64,000 nt of DNA from Calamus simplicifolius (GCA_900491605.1 UESW01004828.1:217904-281903), one strand, 5' to 3'; shown: positions 12,926 to 24,089, counted from the stretch's first letter. Program-made: numbers and translations. The notes: generated by a model not told the origin, from the sequence alone.

Positions 12926-12987
12926 TTGGATTGCTAATGATCTTTAGCTCCAAGCTTCTCAAAGCTATAGAAAATCAAGAGCACGCT

Positions 12988-13001
12988 GCTCTGATACCAC
13001 T
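12988..13001 (-). other. Primer-binding site of element A
   Basis: The minus strand reads AGTGGTATCAGAGC directly after the LTR end (CAACA), the standard complement to initiator methionine tRNA used by copia elements. Confidence 0.85.
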
Positions 13002-13575
13002 TGTTGCCCAGATGTAGCAAACCAAGAGGGGGTGAATTGGGTATTAAAATTAATTACTAGCGCATATATATGCTTAATCACTAGTTAAAAATTAGTTTGC
13101 AGCGGTGTAGTGGAGTGCACGAAACAAATACACACAGAATAGCAATCACAAACACAATAGGGTTTAAGTGGTCGGTGCCAAACTCGGCTCCTACGTCCAC
13201 TCCCCAAAAACCCTTTGGGAATTTCACTAATCGTATCACAACGATTACAACCCCTAGCCTTCCCGGCTAGTCCTCTTGTTTCACGGCACAAGGCAGTCAA
13301 TCCCCTAGCCTTCCCGGCTAGTCCTCTTTAACGGCACAAGGAAGCCAAACCCCTAGCCTTCCCGGACTAGTCCTCTTTTTAACGGCACAAGGAAGCCAAA
13401 CCCTTAGCCTTCTTGCTAGTCCTCTTATTTAACGGCACAAGGAAGCCAAACAACAATCTAGGGTTATCCCTAACCCTATTACAAGAAATATCAGAGAATA
13501 TAACAAATAGCTCCTAACTTGAGCAAATATTCAAAGAAGAATTTTACAAATTTCGAAGCAAGTCTTCAGCAATGG
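13002..13575 (-). repeat. Partial 5' LTR of element A
   Basis: Matches 5834-6370 closely up to CAGCAATGG and then stops at the N. It holds four 51-bp units (13249-13452), one more than the other LTR. About 1.9 kb of LTR is absent. Confidence 0.85.
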
Positions 13576-13576
13576 N
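13576..13576. other. Single ambiguous base N at a junction between unrelated elements
   Basis: Left of the N the sequence follows the element A LTR. Right of it, the sequence jumps into the third ORF of a plus-strand SIRE-type element with no LTR or TSD boundary. The N most likely marks a collapsed assembly gap. Confidence 0.75.
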
Positions 13577-14790
13577 CTGCTACTTCGTCCCAGGTAGATC
13601 GATTAGCGGATAGGATTATACCACGGGTAGAAAGGTAGATTTCGAATTATTTGAAGCTGAAGGATTTTTACTTGGGAGACAGCTGATCGAGATGGGATGG
13701 GAGAAAATTTGTTCTCTAGATTGTCCGACCTATCCCTCTTTGGTAAAGGAATTCTACAAGAATCTGTCTAGAGGAGATCATGGACTGTTAGCAATGTGAG
13801 AGGAATCAGGCTATCTGTTACTGCTGAGATTCTATCTAGACTGTTGGAATTACCCTTATCTGGCACTTCCACCTTTTCTTCTGATGACCGCGCCCCAGCT
13901 TTATCGAGATTATTAAATCGGGATGTGATTGGATTTGAAGAGGTTTTGCTAATCAACTTTCATTAGAATTGAGATTATTACACAATATTTGCAGTAGGAT
14001 ACTCTTTCCAAAAACTGGTAGATTTGACTATGTATCGGAGAGAGATATCTTTGTAATGGATGCCATTGTGACAGGCAAGCCTATAAATCTTCCCAGCATG
14101 ATACTATGGTACATAGCAGACTATGGAGGGAAAAGAAAGTCTAGTCTGCCTTATGGAATGATCCTTACAAAGATTTTTCGGAGCCAAGGTGTAGTGATTT
14201 CTGACAATGAGCCTATGAAGAATCTAAGACACACTGATTTTTATAGCCTGGCAACAATTCATCGGATGGGATTTATCAAAAAGAATGGAAAATGGGAAAG
14301 GAAAGGAGTGACAGAAGATAGAGCTACAGATGCTGAGGCTGCAGGACCCTCTGTTAGACATCCTTCACCTGCACCTCCGAGCCCTTTGATTTCTGCCTCT
14401 GCTCCAGCCCCAGTTCCATCATTTGATCAAGCCTCATCATCTTCTGCCAGTTTCTCAGATCAACAACTTATGCAACTCAAAGCTCTACTTGATGATCAAT
14501 CTGAAAAACTTAAAACTGAATTTGAAAATAAGTTCATGAATTTGAGGGAGACTCTTTATTCATTTGATGATCGTATCTCTAAGATAGAGTCTACTCTCAG
14601 CTCTTCTTCGGTATCTTTAAGTGGTGATCTCAAAAATATATTTGAAGAACTTAAGGATATATGCGGAGATGGAGAGACATATGCCAAGTGCAACGCGGAG
14701 CTTCAAGACAAGATTCAGACTGCGTGCACCTTTGTTGATGAGAGACTCAAGGATTATGTGAAAATTCAATCTGAAGGAATGAAAATATAG
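13577..14790 (+). pseudogene. Third ORF of SIRE-type element (plant transposon-protein domain plus coiled coil)
   Basis: The longest open stretch is 13969-14790 (273 codons), but homology to the element C copy begins at 13577, so the internal Met at 13969 is not the true start. Three single-base frame changes lie at about 13620, 13790 and 13950. The N-terminal half is a globular domain (LLHNICSRILFPKTGRFDYV, LPYGMILTKIFRSQG) like proteins annotated as putative plant transposon protein. A Pro/Ser-rich linker follows, then a C-terminal helical, coiled-coil-like tail (DDQSEKLKTEFENKFMNL). It occupies the position of the env-like ORF in SIRE elements. No membrane segment is seen and its function is unknown. 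Confidence 0.75.
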
Positions 14791-15257
14791 TAGATCATTT
14801 AACTAGAATTGTAAGAACTCATTTTTGAGTTATTAGATTTTCAATCCTTGTTATGTACTGAAGTTTTTATTATGCTTTCATTTTGAAATCAATGTACTGA
14901 ACATCTTGATGTATTAGACCTTTTAATGAAATGAATTCTCTATATTGATTACTCAATGTATTTCCTTATTTCAAATGAATGAAATTGTCAAATCTTATCT
15001 TGTTTGAATGAATGTTTATGCTTCTCTACCTTTTTGTTGATAACAAAAAAGGGGGAGAATTTTATAGTTCTATGATTGTGATATATTTGAAAGAAATCAA
15101 AGTAATCAATGAGATAAACAATGAGATATTTAATTAAGTTTCATAGGGGGAGCTACCTCATTAAGGGGGAGCCTAAGCCTAACTATGAAAACAAAATAAA
15201 TTCACTAATCAATCATGAACAAACTCAATGTTTTTGTCATCATCAAAAAGGGGAGAT
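14791..15257 (+). other. 3' untranslated region and polypurine tract of element B
   Basis: AT-rich, with GGGGGAG-type purine runs at about 15051, 15147, 15165 and 15248. The last, AAAAAGGGGAGAT, touches the LTR start and is the likely plus-strand primer. Confidence 0.75.
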
Positions 15258-15614
15258 TGTTGGAAGATTATAGAAAAATTATATGATCCAATCCTTTTGA
15301 TTTTGATGATTACTAAAAGCCATTGAGTTCATTAAAAGATGTAATGAGTTTATGTAAATGAGCAACAAATTTATTTTGAACAATCAATGAGAATGTTAAA
15401 GTTTGACTCTAATCTATTTTGAAAGAAACTTTAAGCTCAATATTCAAACTTTCAAAAGAAATGTTATAATTCATGTTTTATTCAATAAGTTTTTGGATTA
15501 GTTCTTGAATCAATTCTAAATGTCTATTTTATTGTATTCAAGTCAAAACAATGAATTAAAATGAATCTGGAACGATTTTAATGTCAATCAGAAAAGTTTC
15601 TGATTTTTGATACG

Positions 15615-15945
15615 TTCCGGAGCGACTCCTGAGTTTCAGAGTCGACTCCACACAGTGTACAGAAATGTGCATCTGTCTCGAGTCGACCCACGAAATTGTC
15701 GAGTCGACCCCTGATTCTATCGAGCCGACTCCCTGACTGTGCGAGTCGACTCCGCTCAGACACCAGAAGAGTATTTTTCTGAGCACTTCGCGAGTCGACC
15801 CCAAGCCTTTCACGAGTCGACTCCCGACTATCAGGAGTCGACACTTTATTTCTGGCGAGTCGACCCCTAACCTTTATAAACATTTCTATATTTGGTAAGA
15901 CAAGCTCGAGCCGACTCGGAAAAGCATGAGTCGACTCCAGCAAAT
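15615..15945. repeat. Array of GAGTCGACTC palindromes in U3 of LTR B
   Basis: About 11 copies of GAGTCGACTC or one- to two-base variants (GAGTCGACCC, GAGCCGACTC), many spaced about 20-21 bases apart, with unrelated sequence between them. The array ends about 100 bases before the TATA box. Confidence 0.9.
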
Positions 15946-16044
15946 CTGGACGATATTTTTTCACGATGACACGTCACTCCAACGGTAAGATTTTTGAATA
16001 ACGGCTATTTTTCCTTGTCTCTAACGGATATATTTTGCAGATTC

Positions 16045-16055
16045 TATAAATAGAG
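16045..16055 (+). promoter_or_regulatory. TATA box of LTR B
   Basis: TATAAATAGAG lies downstream of the palindrome array. It is followed by A/G-rich leader sequence, as expected of the U3/R boundary in a copia LTR. Confidence 0.7.
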
Positions 16056-16982
16056 GAGCTCTTTTCATATCACATATCTTTTTGAATATCAAAAAGAGAG
16101 AAAAGAATATCTTTCAAAAAGAGGGAAAAACAGAGCTTATTGGAAAAATCTTCTAGCTCAAAGTAGAGTGATTCAAAAGGAGTGAAATCAAAGAGGAAGT
16201 TCCGACTGCTCCAGATCTTCAATCCACAAAAGTCAAAAGAAAATCCAAGAGCTTTTTAAAGATCAAATCGAAGGATTTTCAACATTCAACAAAAGGAGAA
16301 AAAGCTTCATCTCAACTCCAAAGTTTTCAAACGGTCAAGAATCTTGCTGAGGCCTGATTCAACACTTCAAGAGGAGTTAAAGAGGAGAAGAAAGAAAGCC
16401 AAAGCCACATCCATCTGCAATTTTATCAGGCTTTTCTAACCCTTTTATACTTATTTGTATATTTGCTCAAGGGGAGCTGTTCAATACTTAAACTCTGATA
16501 TTTTGATTGGTTGCTGATTCAATCAGTGGATTGAATCAGTGGAGGTTGATATACCTCGTTGCAAGCCGAGTGCTTGAGTTGGGTTAGTTGTGAGCCCGTG
16601 AAAAACAACGTGTAGGGTTTTGTGCTGGTAAGCCCGTGTAAAACCAGCTGGGTTCGTTGTGATCCCGAAAAAATAACAAGTTTGAGTTGTGAGCTTGGAA
16701 AACAACTCGACTGTAATCTGAGGAGATTATAGTGTGGACCCAAGTGAATCTTGGGAGTGGACGTAGGTGTTAGTTGCACCGAACCACTATAAAATTATCT
16801 TGTTTGCCGTGCTATATTTTCTCTCTCTCTATCTCTCTTTATTATTTGCTTGTGCATTGCTTCTTAGTTAATTTCACTCACTTGCACATCTTGAGCAAAT
16901 CTGTTTAAAACATTTCAAAAAGTCTTAAATTTTTAAGAACCCAATTCACCCCCCCCCTCTTGGGTTGCCATCTGGGCCAACA

Positions 16983-17632
16983 ATAGTCTTCGCCCTCGTC
17001 GTCCGAGGATTTGCCGAACGCTTCTTCTTGGGAGAGAAGAACTTCATGGCGAAGTACCAAAACACCGCCATCCGGATGATCCTGGCCACCGTTTGTCCGA
17101 ACCCCGCCTGCTGCTATCGCCCCTGCCTTGCCGAATCAAAGCCAATCGGACTCCGCGAGCGTGAAGGAGACGATGAGGGCTCGACTCTCTCTCATTTTCT
17201 TTGTCTTTTTATCGCGTTTGTTGAAAGAAATAGAGACGGAGAGGGACAGCCAACAGAGAGGGGGAACTTTTATACGGGAGGGTGGTAGTGAAGGCGTAGG
17301 TGACGAAGAGCGGCAAGCTTAGCTGGGACGGGCTGCGTCCTCGGAGCTGGTGGCGGGCATGGCTGTCAGGGTGTGGACGCAGCAGGGACTCGGGGCATTG
17401 GCGGCCGTGTCCCAGCTCACCTCCGCCAGCCAATAGCTGGGGCGGCGATGGTCGAGAGGGAGAGGAGGAGGGCGGGGAGGTCGCAGAGGGGACGAGGGCC
17501 GTACTGGTAGGAGATCGGGGGGTACTGATCGTCATCGTCATTGGCATCCGGCAGGAGGGCGGCAGGGTCGGTGGAGGAGAGGAGGGGCTAGGTGGAACTT
17601 GGTAGTTAGGGCAGAGGCGTTAGGGTGGAACT
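16983..17632. other. GC-rich sequence of unknown origin
   Basis: Markedly richer in GC than its surroundings. Open frames exist on both strands (for example 17547-17209 minus, Pro/Ser-rich, and 17300-17605 plus), but none is recognisable. On the minus strand a TATAAAAG near 17274-17267 is followed by a CT-rich stretch and short ATG-started frames running toward the LTR end. It could be the promoter and first exon of a host gene cut by the LTR insertion, or just GC-rich transposon DNA. Confidence 0.3.
17604..17627. repeat. Direct repeat flanking the hAT-like element, left copy
   Basis: GTTAGGGCAGAGGCGTTAGG occurs here and again at about 18716-18738, on the other side of the hAT-like element. 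The pre-insertion site therefore seems to have been a short tandem duplication. Confidence 0.8.
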
Positions 17633-18705
17633 CAGGGTGTAATCGAGCCGAGTTGAGTCGATATAGTGCTAAGCTCGAGCTTGACTCGATTCTAAAATTT
17701 GAAGCTCGAAACTTGACTCGAGCTCGATCGAGTTTTTTATTTCGAGCTCGAGCTCGATGAAATACTCGATGTACTCGATCTCGACTCGACTCAAATTTCT
17801 GTATAAAAATTTAAAAAATAATTTTTAATCAACCTATTACCAACAAAGCTCAACTCTAATCCTTCCTAAATGATTCTTTAATTCAAGAAGAAGCAAAGAA
17901 GGGATTTAGGGATTTTAGAGGTCTATTACCTTGTGTCCTTGTCATATTCGCCATCGAAGGGAAGAAAATCTAACCGATGGACGACGGTCTATTTCCTGAA
18001 CAAAGATTGCCAAAAAAATTAAGATAAATTATCAGAGAGTATATAGATTAATTTTCAAGGTCTTATTGTGGGTTCTATCAGATTAAATCCAAGGGTGAAT
18101 TCGGCTTCAACGAAGAAGGCTCCTTCCAACCTCCAATCCACCGCAAGTTCGCAACCTTCATAGTTCACACCAAATTTTCAAGCTAAAGCTCCAAAGATAA
18201 TCATTATCTTTAATGGATATAGGGCTTAATGGAGATAGGGCTTACCAGTTAGGTAGTTAACGCTTAGAGATGAGCCCTATCCTCTCACTGTTCACAGGGA
18301 GTTAGGGGATGGTTTTGTTTTCCCTAATTTCCCCTAGGGCCCGCGTTGAATCGCCACTGAGAGCCTGAGAGGCTGATACGAACCATCGATCGATGGGAAA
18401 ACTGAGACGAATGACTGTTCGTTTTTCCTATTTTGAATCGCTTATCTAATTTTACTTTTTTATCCTTGTAATTATAATAAAGTTTAAATTAGGAAACGAA
18501 CCATTGCTATCATAATTTAAACCTGAGAGGCTGATACTCGGCTCGATAAAGCTCACGAGCCTTTCGAGCCGAGTATTTTAATACTCGAACTCGGCTCGAT
18601 AATTTACTTGAGTAGCTCGAGCTCGAGCTCGACTCGAGATTTCAAGTATTTTTTGAGTCGATTTCGAGCTACTCACGAGCTGTCTCGACTCAGTTACACC
18701 CCTAG
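17633..18705. mobile_element. Non-autonomous hAT-like element (1073 bp)
   Basis: The left end CAGGGTGTAATCGAG and the right end (reverse complement CTAGGGGTGTAACTGAG) form imperfect terminal inverted repeats. Flanks GTGGAACT (17625-17632) and GTAGAACT (18706-18713) match at 7 of 8 bases, the target length of hAT transposons. Subterminal parts are full of GAGCTCGAGCTCG-type motifs. No transposase is encoded. Confidence 0.75.
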
Positions 18706-18759
18706 GTAGAACTCGGTTAGGGCAGAGGCGTTAGGGTGAACGAAAAGCTGAAGTTTTTT

Positions 18760-21130
18760 TTGCTTTGCCTGCACCTTTTTTTTATGTTGTAGGAAAATAT
18801 TTTGGTTCCCCACGAATTTTATGAAATCATAGGGAAAGATATCCTTTCCCATAGGAAAAAAATTATAAAAAATTTTTTGGCGGAAGCTTTTGCCTCCAAA
18901 TGAAATAAAAAAATTTATTGATAATAAATAGTCTTTCCCTACGATTTTCAATCTATCGTAGGGAAAGGTCCTGGATCTTTCCCTATAATTTTATGAAAAT
19001 TGTAGGAAAAGACTTTTTAGAAAAAAATATTTGTAGGTTATTCTGCTTCCAAAATGAAAATAACTTTATAAAAAAAGTTTCTTAAAACCATTTCTTATTG
19101 TATAAAAGAAATAAAAATAAAAAATAAAAATAGTTATCAAATATATTTTGTTATCAAAATTATAAAAATAAAATAATGATGATGATCAATGATATTTTTT
19201 ATTAAAAATTTTAAAAATAAAAATAAAAAATATATTTTTATTTTTTAAAAAAATGACAACCATCCCAAACTACCATCTTAGATGGATGTTCTACGTTCTA
19301 ACCATATGGACGGCAAGGAAGCTTTATTGGATGACAGTAATAATAAGCATGCTTAGCCATTTCCATTTTGTTAGCCACTCAGATAATTACGGGCAACATC
19401 ACTGTAAGGAAAAAAATAATTGCATATAGAATATGACCCAACTTGACCCATCCATATCAATTTTAATAGCAGCATGATCAAAATCGGATCCAATACCCCA
19501 GGAGGCTAGATGCCGGGGTTTTGCACCATCGGGCCTTGGAAGCTGGATTTGGGATGCAATATTGGGGGGATGGGAGAGGCGCTCAAGGGCTGGAACTAAA
19601 GGGCGAAGGTCGGAATCAACTGAGGTGGCGGTGTCATGATAGTGGGGTTTGGATTGAAGTTGGGGTTAGGATTAGTATTCATAGGTGGATTGGGGTTAGG
19701 GTTTTCGGCGATGGCGGTGGAAGGAAGAGTGAAGGAAGAAGGGGGAAGAGAGAAGAGAGGAAGGATCGAAAAGGACCATCAGGGATAGAAAAAGTCTTTG
19801 TGTAATGGACTTCGGTTCACAAAGAGCGCACTGGGCGCATCCATTGGCCACATGCCCATGCGAGCGCACGTGCCGCATGCGAGCTTGCATGGGTGCACGA
19901 CCAATGCACCCATCCTATGCGCGCTTTATGCACTGAAGTCCGGTGCACAAAGACTTTTCCTAGGGGGTTAAAGTTTAGGGAGCTTTTCCTTTGGACCTTT
20001 GCCTACGATTTTTATGAATGTTAGTTTATCGCAGGTAAAGATCTACATCCTTTCCTACGATTTTCATGAGGGAAAGGCTATTGAGTTGTAATAATTTTTT
20101 TTCATTCTTAACTTTTCCTTACAATTTTTATTAGACCTTTACCTACGATCTTCGTTAAAATCCTAGGGAAAACCCTTTCCCTACGATTTTCATAAAAATC
20201 ATAGGAAAAGGTTTAGAATGATAATTATAAGGTCTATGGTCTTTTCCTACGATTTTTGTGAAACTCGTAGGGAAAGGCTCTAGATCTTTCCCTATGATTT
20301 TTGTGAAACTCGTAGGGAAAGGCTCTAGACCTTTACCTACGATTTTTACTATCATAGGAAAGGATATTGAGCTGCAATATTTTTTTTCATTGTTAACTTT
20401 TTCCTATGATTTTTATGAAAATCGTAGGAAAGGTTGTAGACCTTTACCTAAAATCGTAGGAAAAACCCTTTCCCTACGATTATGAAAATCGTAAGAAAAG
20501 GTTTAGAATGATATTTATTTCAGGGAAAGGTCTACAGTCTTTCCCTACGATTTTTGTGAAACTTGTAGGAAAATGCTTTGGACCTTTCCCTACGATTTTT
20601 GTGAACTCATATGGAAAGACTTTTTTTAAAAAAATTTGGCGGGTTATTTTGCCTCCAAAAATTTGTTGATTAAGAAAAAATCTTTACCTACGATTTTTAA
20701 AAAATCGTAGAGAAAGGTCCAGAGCCTTTCCCTACGAGTTTCACAAAAATTGTTGGGAAAGATTTTTTCAAAAAAATATTGGCGGATAATTTTGCCTCCA
20801 AAAATTTGTTGATCAAGAAAAAGTCTTTCCCTACGATTTTCAAAAAATCGTAGGGAAAGGCTGTAGACATTTCTTTTACAAAAAATTATGGAGGGGTAAT
20901 TTTGCCTTCAAAAATTTGTTGATCAAGAAAAAGTCTTTCCCTACATTTTTTGAAAATCATAGGGACCTTTCCCTATGATTTTTTTAAAATCTTAGGGAAA
21001 GGCTCTAACCTTTTTACTATGGAATCTTTACCTACAATTTTTGAAAAATCGTAGGGAAAGATATCTTTTGCCTACGATTTTAAATTTGTAGGTGCGAAAA
21101 TCGTAGGCAAAAGTTATTTTTCTTGTAGTC
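18760..21130. mobile_element. CACTA-type transposon, non-coding remnant with subterminal repeats
   Basis: More than a dozen copies of CCTTTCCCTACGATTTT, in both orientations, fill 18785-19025 and 19975-21118. The right end reads TTTTTCTTGTAGTC (21117-21130), one base off the typical CACTA terminus. I see no clear left terminus and no transposase. The gap between the two repeat blocks (19030-19975) holds AT-rich DNA, an unrecognised GC-rich stretch (19500-19785) and a MITE. Confidence 0.65.
19787..19962. mobile_element. MITE with ~40-bp inverted terminal repeats
   Basis: Left end AAAAAGTCTTTGTGTAATGG... and right end ...CACAAAGACTTTTCC are inverted copies. The similarity runs inward through GGACTTCGGT/ACTGAAGTCC and the AAAGAGCGC/GCGCTTT part. 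The centre is rich in GCATGCG and GCGCAC. At about 175 bp it has no coding capacity. Confidence 0.6.
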
Positions 21131-22080
21131 TTCAAGAGTATAATGTAAGCCTTTAAAAGCATACATTCCTCTTTGCTTGCATGTTGCAAAATCATTTCGA
21201 TGAACCTCTCTTTACTCTTTAGTTTTAAGTTTTCTTGCCTCTTTTTAATAAAGTCACTTCTAATGGAATAATAGTCAAAGAATCTGATGCTTCTCATCTT
21301 GTTTGAATTTTTTATTTCTTGATATTAAAGTTGATTGATTTGCTTATTTGGCTAAGGTCAACTTTTCCTAACAAGTTTGTTTTAGAAGTACACTAATTTG
21401 TATTTTGCAAAATTTTGCACATGTTTGATGCCTGTTGGTCTCTTTCCCCATGATTTGAAAAATGAATTGATCGATAAGGAATGTAAGAGGCTTTCTTAGA
21501 TTCTTTCTTTCTCTTCTAAATAAAAATATAGTTGATGACAGTTGCATCGTTGTCTAAATCATAACTTCTCTCAACCTAGCTCCCATCTTCTTTTTATGAA
21601 TTAGAAGAATGACCCTTGCGATTACTTATATCTTGTTCTACTAAGGCCGTTTCTGCCACCATAATTTTAGAGTCCAATTTTTTTTCAAGCCTATTGCTTC
21701 ATTCACTAAATTGTTAATTTTATTATCTACTTTGCTTTCAATTGACTCTTATATCTTATCCTTATCTACTTCAAGCAAGGGTGTATTTTTCTTCACTATT
21801 ATCTTCTTTGGCTCCTTCGAGTGATCCAACACCTTAAGCATGGTCTTCAATAGTTTTCTACCAAATCCTACCTGATCCCTTAGGTTCATTTTAATAAACT
21901 CAATACTTCTTTCTCCATGAAAATTGTATTGTTGAGGTAATTCTCAATAAATGTAAGCTAGTCTATAAGGCATGGGGATCCATCTTGCTTTGAAAACAGG
22001 CACCTCAAGGCAAATTCTTTGTAGACATCTTCGTTGGTGTCACGAATTCTTGGCCAAGCTCTCAAGCATTAAGGAATCTT
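21131..22080 (-). pseudogene. Degraded protein-coding stretch, product not recognised
   Basis: The minus strand gives protein-like segments in changing frames. Near 22060-21960 it includes RIRDTNEDVYKEFALRCLFS. Near 21950-21790 it includes IEFIKMNLRDQVGFGRKLLK followed by a Lys-rich part. At 21297-21131 it includes FDYYSIRSDFIKKRQENLKL and ASKEECMLLKAYIILLK. The sequence between (21300-21540) looks non-coding, as an intron would. The composition is that of a real charged, helical protein rather than a chance frame. I cannot place the family. The CACTA terminus abuts its downstream end at 21130. Confidence 0.35.
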
Positions 22081-24089
22081 AGCGATTTCATGTGCTGTTA
22101 TAGTGAAATAGAGGTAACATCCTGGTTGGCATCCTCTTGAACTATTTTCTTTGGAGGTCAATAACTACCTCAATCATCCACAAATCCAATCAAGCCATTC
22201 AATCATCAAAACATTGCTCTAATTGAGCAACATGGTCATTCATCTGTTGTTCCAGTATGTTACATGATCATTCAAGTTGAAGGCTCTAGCAATGGTGCTG
22301 CTTGTATGTCATCGGTGGCAGTATATGACCACTATGCCGTTGTATGCAAAATTTCAGATACGAGGGTGCTCTCTAATTTTAAGTGCTTCGATAGTTTATA
22401 TTGATGAAGACTGCAATAAATTGTGAACCTTTTGAGAAGAATCCTCTCTAATATCCTAATCAACAAGATGAGTTGGTGGCATCGATCCTTAGCAACAAGG
22501 AGGAAATCCTCTTGATGAAGGGATTGAGAGGTAATTCTCTCCAAAGTTTTAGCCTCGTTTCGGGAAGAGACAATAAATTAGGGAGGAAGCCTCCCAAATC
22601 TGAAAGGAAGGCTCTCTTATGAATAATTACTTTAAATTGGAATAAGGGTGGAATAGTTATTCTAGTTGTTCCAATTTTATTTTCAACTTATTCCAAGTGT
22701 CTTCTTTAGCAATCAATAAGAAAATTGGCCTTGTGTTGGCAAAGATGCCTCTCCAAATTGGGATTAATTATGGATGAATCCTCTTGAATTGGAGAATGGG
22801 GATGGCTTTGGACTCCTCTAATTTGAATGAAGAGTAGGGCGCTAATGCCAGGGTTTGAATTTTGTTGGTTGCATGCATTGCAGCAAATCAATGATAGGGT
22901 TGGGGAAGAGTGGTTGGAAGTGGGCCATATAGGATCATGGTGGACGGGTAGCTATCGATTCATAGCCAAGTTAGGATAGAGGGCCTCTAGCATAGGTGCA
23001 ATGGTCGATGGCTGTAGTAATTTAAGGTCCAATGAGAGGCAACAGAAGCAAGCACTGGTTTAGTGGTCGAGTGAATGAAGAAGGCTACTCTGTTTTTGTA
23101 GAGTAGTTGCAAGTTAAAGGATTCTTGGCTATGGTGGTCAGCTGGACCAGGTATAGTGGGGGACTTCCATGGCTGGGGTAGCACCAAACTAGAATAGGGA
23201 ATAGATATGTTTGGCCAACTGATGGGAAGGATGCTGGTGAAGGAAGAAGATGGCTTCGATGAGTTATTACCTTATTTCTTGATTTGGCCACAAGAATCGA
23301 ACAAGGGCATTTTTCTCGTTTCTTATTTATGTCCTTCATAGCTCATCCAAGAATCCTAAGATCATTTCTTATCCACCTTTTATTGACTTGACCTTTGGAA
23401 GATTTTTCCTAAAGGAAAACTTAGGACTCCTTGCACCTTTTTTTTCTTGCAAGAACATAGAAGCTTGGTTGAAAGGTATTCTACCGTATGAGAAAAAATT
23501 AATCTCATTCATTGACATACCAAGACTACTTTTAGATGTCAATAGATTGGTATTGTTTACAGGAAATGATGAGTAAAACACCCAACTATGTCGCCGAACA
23601 TCGAGACTAAGGGATGAGTAACATCCAAGTATGTATAAGCCACACTCTAGCTAGCTTCCAAGATTCCATGAGAGAGCTGACCAATTATGCTCCAATGATA
23701 CCTCCTACTCTAGCATCATCTTTGATTTCAGTGCCACCTGTCACCTAAGAATAATTTAACACATTGTCTCAACACATGGCAGTGCTAATGAATTTGGTTC
23801 AGAAAATGGTCCCTAAAGATCCAATCCAGAGACTAATTTAAAGCCGACCAAGTAGCTTACCAAGCTATATCGGCCCTAACCAACCTTAAAACAAACCTAG
23901 TGATCGTCCACAAACTAAAGAACTCATGCTACTTGTCCTAGTCGACTTGAAAATCCTCATATCAATAATCTAGTTTGGACAACATATTAGCCCAAACACA
24001 CCAATAATGAATTGAAGACAAGAGATTGATGGCTCAAGGAAATGAACTAAAAAACATAGAGCAGTTATATAGCATGTTTGGAGTTAGAG
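22081..24089. other. No recognisable gene; probably decayed Ty3/gypsy 5' region
   Basis: Short open frames on both strands (for example 23388-23576 plus) lack known motifs. Because the plus-strand gag relic follows at 24090, parts of this stretch may be the leader or LTR of that element. I could not find LTR ends or a primer-binding site. Confidence 0.35.

Larger units (their letters stand above)
5834..13575 (-). mobile_element. SIRE/Maximus-type Ty1/copia element A, decayed
   Basis: The element lies on the minus strand. The 3' LTR (5834-8312) is followed by the complement of a polypurine tract (ATCTTCCCCTTTTTGATGA). Broken RT, integrase, protease and gag follow, then the primer-binding site (about 12988-13000, complement of TGGTATCAGAGC) and a 5' LTR that begins at 13002 and is interrupted by an N at 13576. 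Long LTRs, the gag type and the pol order suggest the SIRE/Maximus group. The RNase H region is missing. Confidence 0.85.
13577..16982 (+). mobile_element. SIRE-type copia element B, 3' part only
   Basis: Contains, in order: a third ORF, an untranslated stretch with several GGGGGAG tracts, a polypurine tract (AAAAAGGGGAGAT, 15245-15257) and a complete 3' LTR. The pol genes and 5' LTR are missing because the left side ends at the N at 13576. Its ORF matches that of element C (59832-64000), which there lies between pol and the LTR. Confidence 0.85.
15258..16982 (+). repeat. 3' LTR of SIRE-type element B (1725 bp)
   Basis: Starts TGTTGGAAGATT and ends CATCTGGGCCAACA, so the ends are inverted repeats TGTTGG/CCAACA. 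Flank after the LTR is ATAGT; the other target-site copy is not in the window. U3 holds an array of GAGTCGACTC palindromes (15615-15945), then a TATA box (16045). The end carries the conserved AACCCAATTCACC...CTTGGGTTGCC segment shared with the other SIRE-type LTRs here. Confidence 0.9.

Noticed and set aside
13085..13300. Minus-strand 71-codon frame in the element A LTR
   Set aside because: Formed by the 51-bp tandem units; no partner in the other LTR.
15615..15945. Palindromic repeats separated by variable spacers, CRISPR-like at first sight
   Set aside because: The repeat is only 10 bases, spacing varies and the context is a plant retrotransposon LTR.
17209..17605. Overlapping Pro/Ser- and Gly/Arg-rich frames on both strands
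   Set aside because: GC-rich composition yields long frames by chance; no domain and no clear start context.
20155..20485. Frames with repeated KIVGKGLEPFPTSF-like segments
   Set aside because: They translate the CACTA subterminal DNA repeats; not protein repeats.
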